Part shown: positions 5,811-6,178 of the stretch, in pieces
Layout of the letters: each line of letters opens with the position of its first letter
How positions within the stretch are numbered: position 1 is the stretch's first letter
NCBI GenBank assembly: GCA_045658645.1
Contig: JAZOVJ010000052.1
Span: forward strand, 1 to 6,178
Length of the DNA: 6,178 bases
Source: UBA1738 sp045658645
GTDB taxonomy: Bacteria > Bacillota > Clostridia > UBA1381
Direction of reading: 5' to 3'
Position numbers and translations under genes: made by a program
The notes under the pieces: generated by a model
The model's database searches: none
Told to the model about the DNA's origin: nothing
The model's input: the letters and a program-made list of their open reading frames with translations, nothing else

Positions 5811-5836
5811 TGTGTAGCTTCGGCTACACATTTTTT
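5811..5836 (+). terminator. Intrinsic terminator just before the 84-aa gene (likely attenuator)
   Basis: TGTGTAGC (5811-5818) pairs perfectly with GCTACACA (5823-5830) around the stable TTCG tetraloop (5819-5822), followed by six T residues (5831-5836). The Shine-Dalgarno site of the next gene begins only about 6 nt after the U-tract, so there is no room for another promoter. Transcripts must pass this terminator to express the gene. Confidence 0.9.
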
Positions 5837-5853
5837 AATTTCGGAGGTTTACC

Positions 5854-6108
5854 ATGAAAAAACTTACAGTGGGGCTTTTTTCAAAAGTCCTTAAAGATTC
5901 AATAAATGAAGACCTTTGCAAAATCGTAGCGGATTATGCGAAGTATTTAGAGCCTGCAACAAATATGCTTATAAATTCTGAAGCTACTGTGGCTCTTTGG
6001 GATATACAGAAAATCCTCCTCAAAAAAACTTTTTCCGAAAACACCAAGCTACAAAAAATCCAGGAAGTCTTTGATAAGTATAATTTCGATTTTGATAGTT
6101 ACATATAA
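5854..6108 (+). CDS. Small protein of unknown function (84 aa) behind a structured leader
   Basis: I do not recognise this protein. It appears to be a real gene: a GGAGG site (5843-5847) lies 6 nt before the ATG, a structured leader and terminator precede it, and a strong terminator follows the stop by 13 bp. The product is soluble, lysine- and aspartate-containing, and appears mostly helical (about 7-16, 18-32, 44-58, 63-75), with an aromatic acidic C-terminus (YNFDFDSYI). It has one cysteine (C22) and one tryptophan (W49). There is no signal peptide, membrane helix or metal motif. A compact helical bundle of this size could be an immunity protein, an antitoxin or a regulator, but nothing in the sequence decides among these. 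It forms no operon with a recognisable gene. Confidence 0.72.
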   Translation: MKKLTVGLFSKVLKDSINEDLCKIVADYAKYLEPATNMLINSEATVALWDIQKILLKKTFSENTKLQKIQEVFDKYNFDFDSYI

Positions 6109-6121
6109 CTTTTTATAACAA

Positions 6122-6151
6122 AAAAAGATGCAGAATATTCTGCATCTTTTT
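6122..6151. terminator. Perfect 30-bp palindromic, probably bidirectional terminator
   Basis: The arms 6122-6136 and 6137-6151 are exact reverse complements (AAAAAGATGCAGAAT and its complement). Folded, this gives a G/C-containing hairpin flanked by A5 on one side and T5 on the other, so it can terminate transcription from both strands. It closes the 84-aa gene and probably a convergent minus-strand gene at the window edge. Confidence 0.92.
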
Positions 6152-6154
6152 ATT

Positions 6155-6178
6155 TTACGGTCTCATTTTTCCTTCATC
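6155..6178 (-). CDS. Possible C-terminal end of a convergent gene (partial)
   Basis: Read on the minus strand from the window edge, an open frame gives DEGKMRP and then TAA at 6155-6157. This ends 4 bp before the palindromic terminator, where a convergent gene would be expected to stop. Only seven residues are visible, so identity cannot be judged and the frame itself could be chance. Confidence 0.3.
   Translation of the reverse strand, partial: DEGKMRP

Noticed and set aside
5632..5817. Open frame of 61 codons on the plus strand
   Set aside because: It overlaps the promoter and the structured RNA, has no ribosome site, and ends inside the terminator. The base-paired structure explains this sequence better than coding does.
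5644..6108. Type III toxin-antitoxin locus (repeat RNA, terminator, toxin)
   Set aside because: The order of parts fits, but the RNA has no tandem repeats and the 84-aa protein is about half the size of ToxN-type nucleases and lacks recognisable motifs. It is kept only as a remote possibility.

Overview
The window looks like a chromosomal segment of a low-GC Firmicute, most likely a member of the Clostridia. The grounds are strong AGGAGG-type Shine-Dalgarno sites, near-consensus sigma-A promoters with 17-bp spacers, the linked nadK-argR-recN trio, and an rplM-rpsI operon with its own short structured leader. No transposase, integrase, phage gene, tRNA, rRNA or CRISPR array is visible.

Left half, minus strand (positions 1-3792). 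A promoter at 3764-3792 drives nadK (NAD kinase, GTG start at 3730), argR (arginine repressor) and recN (DNA-repair SMC-like ATPase). A small RseC/MucC-like membrane protein follows, and its ATG overlaps the recN stop codon (ATGA). After it a separate promoter (339-367) serves a 96-residue protein of unknown function. The four-gene operon is tightly packed, with gaps of 16 and 28 bp and then a 4-bp overlap, and no terminator is seen inside it.

Middle, plus strand (3793-5605). Divergent from nadK, a perfect-consensus promoter (TTGACA-17-TATAAT) drives a HAD-family phosphatase of the phosphoglycolate phosphatase type. The 144-bp divergent region carries a 9-bp inverted repeat overlapping the nadK -10 box. 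A 181-bp gap follows, holding a tandem decamer repeat, a good promoter and a compact leader of the kind found before L13 genes. Then come rplM (L13) and rpsI (S9), closed by a strong intrinsic terminator at 5574-5605.

Right end (5606-6178). This is the least ordinary part. A promoter at 5644-5672 should start transcription at the base of a 112-nt structured RNA (24-bp closing stem, internal bubble, apical hairpins). About 20 nt later comes an intrinsic terminator (5811-5836), and 6 nt after its U-tract lies the Shine-Dalgarno site of an 84-residue orphan gene. A 10-nt segment inside the RNA (5706-5715) is complementary to the 5' arm and loop of that terminator, so it could act as an anti-terminator. 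The simplest reading is a cis-acting attenuator or riboswitch-like leader for an unknown small protein. The alternative is a free-standing 6S-like RNA. The gene ends in a perfect 30-bp palindromic terminator that probably also serves a convergent minus-strand gene whose last codons run off the window.
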